From: Myxococcales bacterium
Lineage (GTDB): Bacteria > Myxococcota > Polyangia > Polyangiales > Polyangiaceae
Direction: 5' to 3'
Length of the DNA: 6,402 nucleotides
Assembly: GCA_020430865.1 (NCBI GenBank)
Contig: JAGQIY010000601.1
Coordinates: 1 to 6,402 of the forward strand
Part shown: piece after piece, positions 5,336 to 6,402 of the stretch
How the letters are laid out: the number at the start of each line of letters is the position of its first letter
How positions within the stretch are numbered: the first letter of the stretch is position 1
Translations under genes and position numbers: made by a program
The notes under the pieces: generated by a model
What the model was told of the DNA's origin: nothing
Databases searched by the model: none
Seen by the model: only the letters and a program-made list of their open reading frames with translations

Positions 5336-6402
5336 TTAGTTGCGGCCACCGAAATCGGTGATGCCCGGCGTCGGGTTCGGCTTCGACGTCGGCTTGGGTT
5401 TCGCGGTTGGCTTGGACGTCGGCTTCGAGTGAACCACTGGCCTTGCGACGGGCTTGGCGCTCGGCGTCGCTTCCGCGCCGCTGACGTCGTCGCCCGGCTT
5501 GGCCTCGTTTGCCGCCTTGGCCTCGTCCGGCTCGTCTGGCTTGGCGTCGTCCGGCTTGGCCTCGTCTGGCTTGGCCTCGTCTGGCTTGGCCTCGTCTGGC
5601 TTGGCCTCGGCGCCTGGGTCCGAAGCCGCGCCGGGCTCAGCAAGGGCGGCGGCGGGCGCCACCTCGGCAGCGCCGTGGCTCGCCGGCTCGGGCGCTGCTG
5701 CGCTGGTGCTGGTGCCGACGGCCCAGAGCGCGACCACACCAATCACCGCCGCAGCCCCCGCTCCACCGATCCACATCCAGGGCCCCCGCTTCGGCGGCTC
5801 CGAGCCGGCGCCGGTGCGTCCCCAGTTGGCGATGGTGTTGCCCCCCTGGGAACTCGCCTCGACTCCCTGGCTCTTCGGCTTTGGAGGAGTCGGAACCGCT
5901 ATCACCTCCAGGTTGGGGGAGGAGACCAGACCCGGAGACGAAGCGTGCACCGGACCGGACGCGACGGTTCGCGCGCCCGTCATGCCAGGCGAGCTCACGC
6001 CGGATACCGAGCTGCGTACGACGGAGTGCCCCAGCACTCGCTGCACGCGCTCGACGGAAACGATGCTTCCCGGCGGGCCAAAGCCACCGAGCGCGCTGAC
6101 GAACTCGGCCACGCTGGAGTAGCGGGAGTCGAGCGGCTTCTCGAGGCAATGGAGCACCGCTTGATTCAGCTCATCGGACACGTCCGGACGGAAATGCGTG
6201 ATCGGAGTCGGAGTGTCATTGAGCAGCGCCGCACACAGCTGCGGGATCGAGTTTCCCGTGAAGGGCGGCCTCCCGGCGAGCAGCTCGTAGAGGATCACGC
6301 CCAGAGACCAGATGTCGGTGCGCTGATCGACGTCCTTGGCCGAGTCCATCTGCTCTGGCGACATGTAGAGCGGCGAGCCGATGATGGCCGCGGTGCGCGT
6401 CA
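5336..6402 (-). CDS. Membrane Ser/Thr protein kinase, C-terminal part (5' partial)
   Basis: The reading frame runs off the window at 6402; 354 full codons are visible. The first visible residues, TRTAAIIGSPLYMSPEQ, are the end of the activation loop and the P+1/APE-equivalent motif (subdomain VIII) of a bacterial Hanks-type kinase. DIWSLGVILYELLAGRPPF follows (subdomain IX, at 6313-6257), then DSRYSSVAEFVSAL with the subdomain XI arginine. The ATP-binding lobe, HRD and DFG motifs are outside the window, so catalytic competence cannot be judged. Counting from the Met at 6364, a Ser/Gly/Pro-rich juxtamembrane region (about 95-195) leads to one transmembrane helix (196-217) and a roughly 125-residue extracytoplasmic tail. 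The tail is Ala/Pro-rich, then has five EAKPD-type repeats, then a Lys/Pro/Ser/Thr stretch ending ITDFGGRN. No PASTA or other sensor fold is seen in the tail. The kinase probably leads the operon with the two envelope genes that follow it. Its substrates and signal are unknown. Confidence 0.94.
   Translation of the reverse strand, partial: TRTAAIIGSPLYMSPEQMDSAKDVDQRTDIWSLGVILYELLAGRPPFTGNSIPQLCAALLNDTPTPITHFRPDVSDELNQAVLHCLEKPLDSRYSSVAEFVSALGGFGPPGSIVSVERVQRVLGHSVVRSSVSGVSSPGMTGARTVASGPVHASSPGLVSSPNLEVIAVPTPPKPKSQGVEASSQGGNTIANWGRTGAGSEPPKRGPWMWIGGAGAAAVIGVVALWAVGTSTSAAAPEPASHGAAEVAPAAALAEPGAASDPGAEAKPDEAKPDEAKPDEAKPDDAKPDEPDEAKAANEAKPGDDVSGAEATPSAKPVARPVVHSKPTSKPTAKPKPTSKPNPTPGITDFGGRN
5534..5608 (-). 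repeat. 15-bp tandem repeat encoding (EAKPD)n in the kinase tail
   Basis: Five consecutive 15-bp units encode EAKPD four times and then DAKPD. Three consecutive units are identical at DNA level and the others differ by one or two bases. Degenerate continuation (EPDEAK, then EAKPG) extends to about residue 291. The unit is a multiple of three, so copy number can change by slippage without breaking the frame. The encoded segment lies outside the membrane, is highly charged and should be extended or disordered. Confidence 0.9.
5714..5779 (-). other. Transmembrane segment of the kinase
   Basis: Bases encoding WMWIGGAGAAAVIGVVALWAVG, an uninterrupted hydrophobic stretch of about 22 residues. It is preceded by basic PPKRGP on the kinase (cytoplasmic) side and followed by a small-residue, then acidic, region. 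The positive-inside rule places the kinase domain in the cytoplasm and the repeat tail in the periplasm. Confidence 0.85.

Noticed and set aside
5534..5608. The 15-bp direct repeats as a CRISPR array or origin iterons
   Set aside because: The units are contiguous without spacers, keep the reading frame and encode a regular peptide within a kinase gene.
5454..6122. + strand open frames opposite the kinase tail
   Set aside because: They are mirror readings of the 15-bp repeat and Ala/Pro-rich codons of the kinase; products are repetitive without domains.

Overview
The window is high-GC bacterial DNA with strong G/C preference at third codon positions. A Hanks-type Ser/Thr kinase with a single transmembrane helix lies beside a TPR/PEGA-like envelope protein and a Cys-rich lipoprotein. 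The residues after that lipoprotein's acylated cysteine (CQSIAGIEDR) also resemble lipoproteins I associate with myxobacteria. Together these point to a myxobacterium, probably of the Polyangia/Sorangium type. This is an inference from gene style; no marker gene is present.

Layout. Positions 1-2782 (+ strand) hold a glycine cleavage gene run: gcvT (5' end cut by the window edge), gcvH and gcvPA (N-terminal half of a split P-protein). Positions 2783-3081 are a gene-free convergent intergenic region with at least three strong inverted repeats, probably terminators for both sides. Positions 3082-6402 (- strand) hold a three-gene run, in transcription order: the C-terminal part of a membrane Ser/Thr kinase (N-lobe outside the window), a secreted TPR/PEGA-like protein with two hydrophobic helices, and a lipoprotein of four tandem eight-cysteine repeats. 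The last two genes overlap by 4 bp (GTGA).

How the genes work together. GcvT, GcvH and GcvPA are three of the components that, with GcvPB and lipoamide dehydrogenase, decarboxylate glycine and pass the one-carbon unit to tetrahydrofolate. The pyridoxal-phosphate-bearing GcvPB is not in the window, and a strong hairpin follows gcvPA, so it must be encoded elsewhere. The minus-strand genes look like an envelope-spanning set: a cytoplasmic kinase with an extracytoplasmic Lys/Pro/acidic tail, a periplasmic or membrane TPR protein and a lipid-anchored disulfide-rich protein. No function can be assigned to this set from sequence. The four-repeat lipoprotein and its coupling to a kinase are the most interesting content here.
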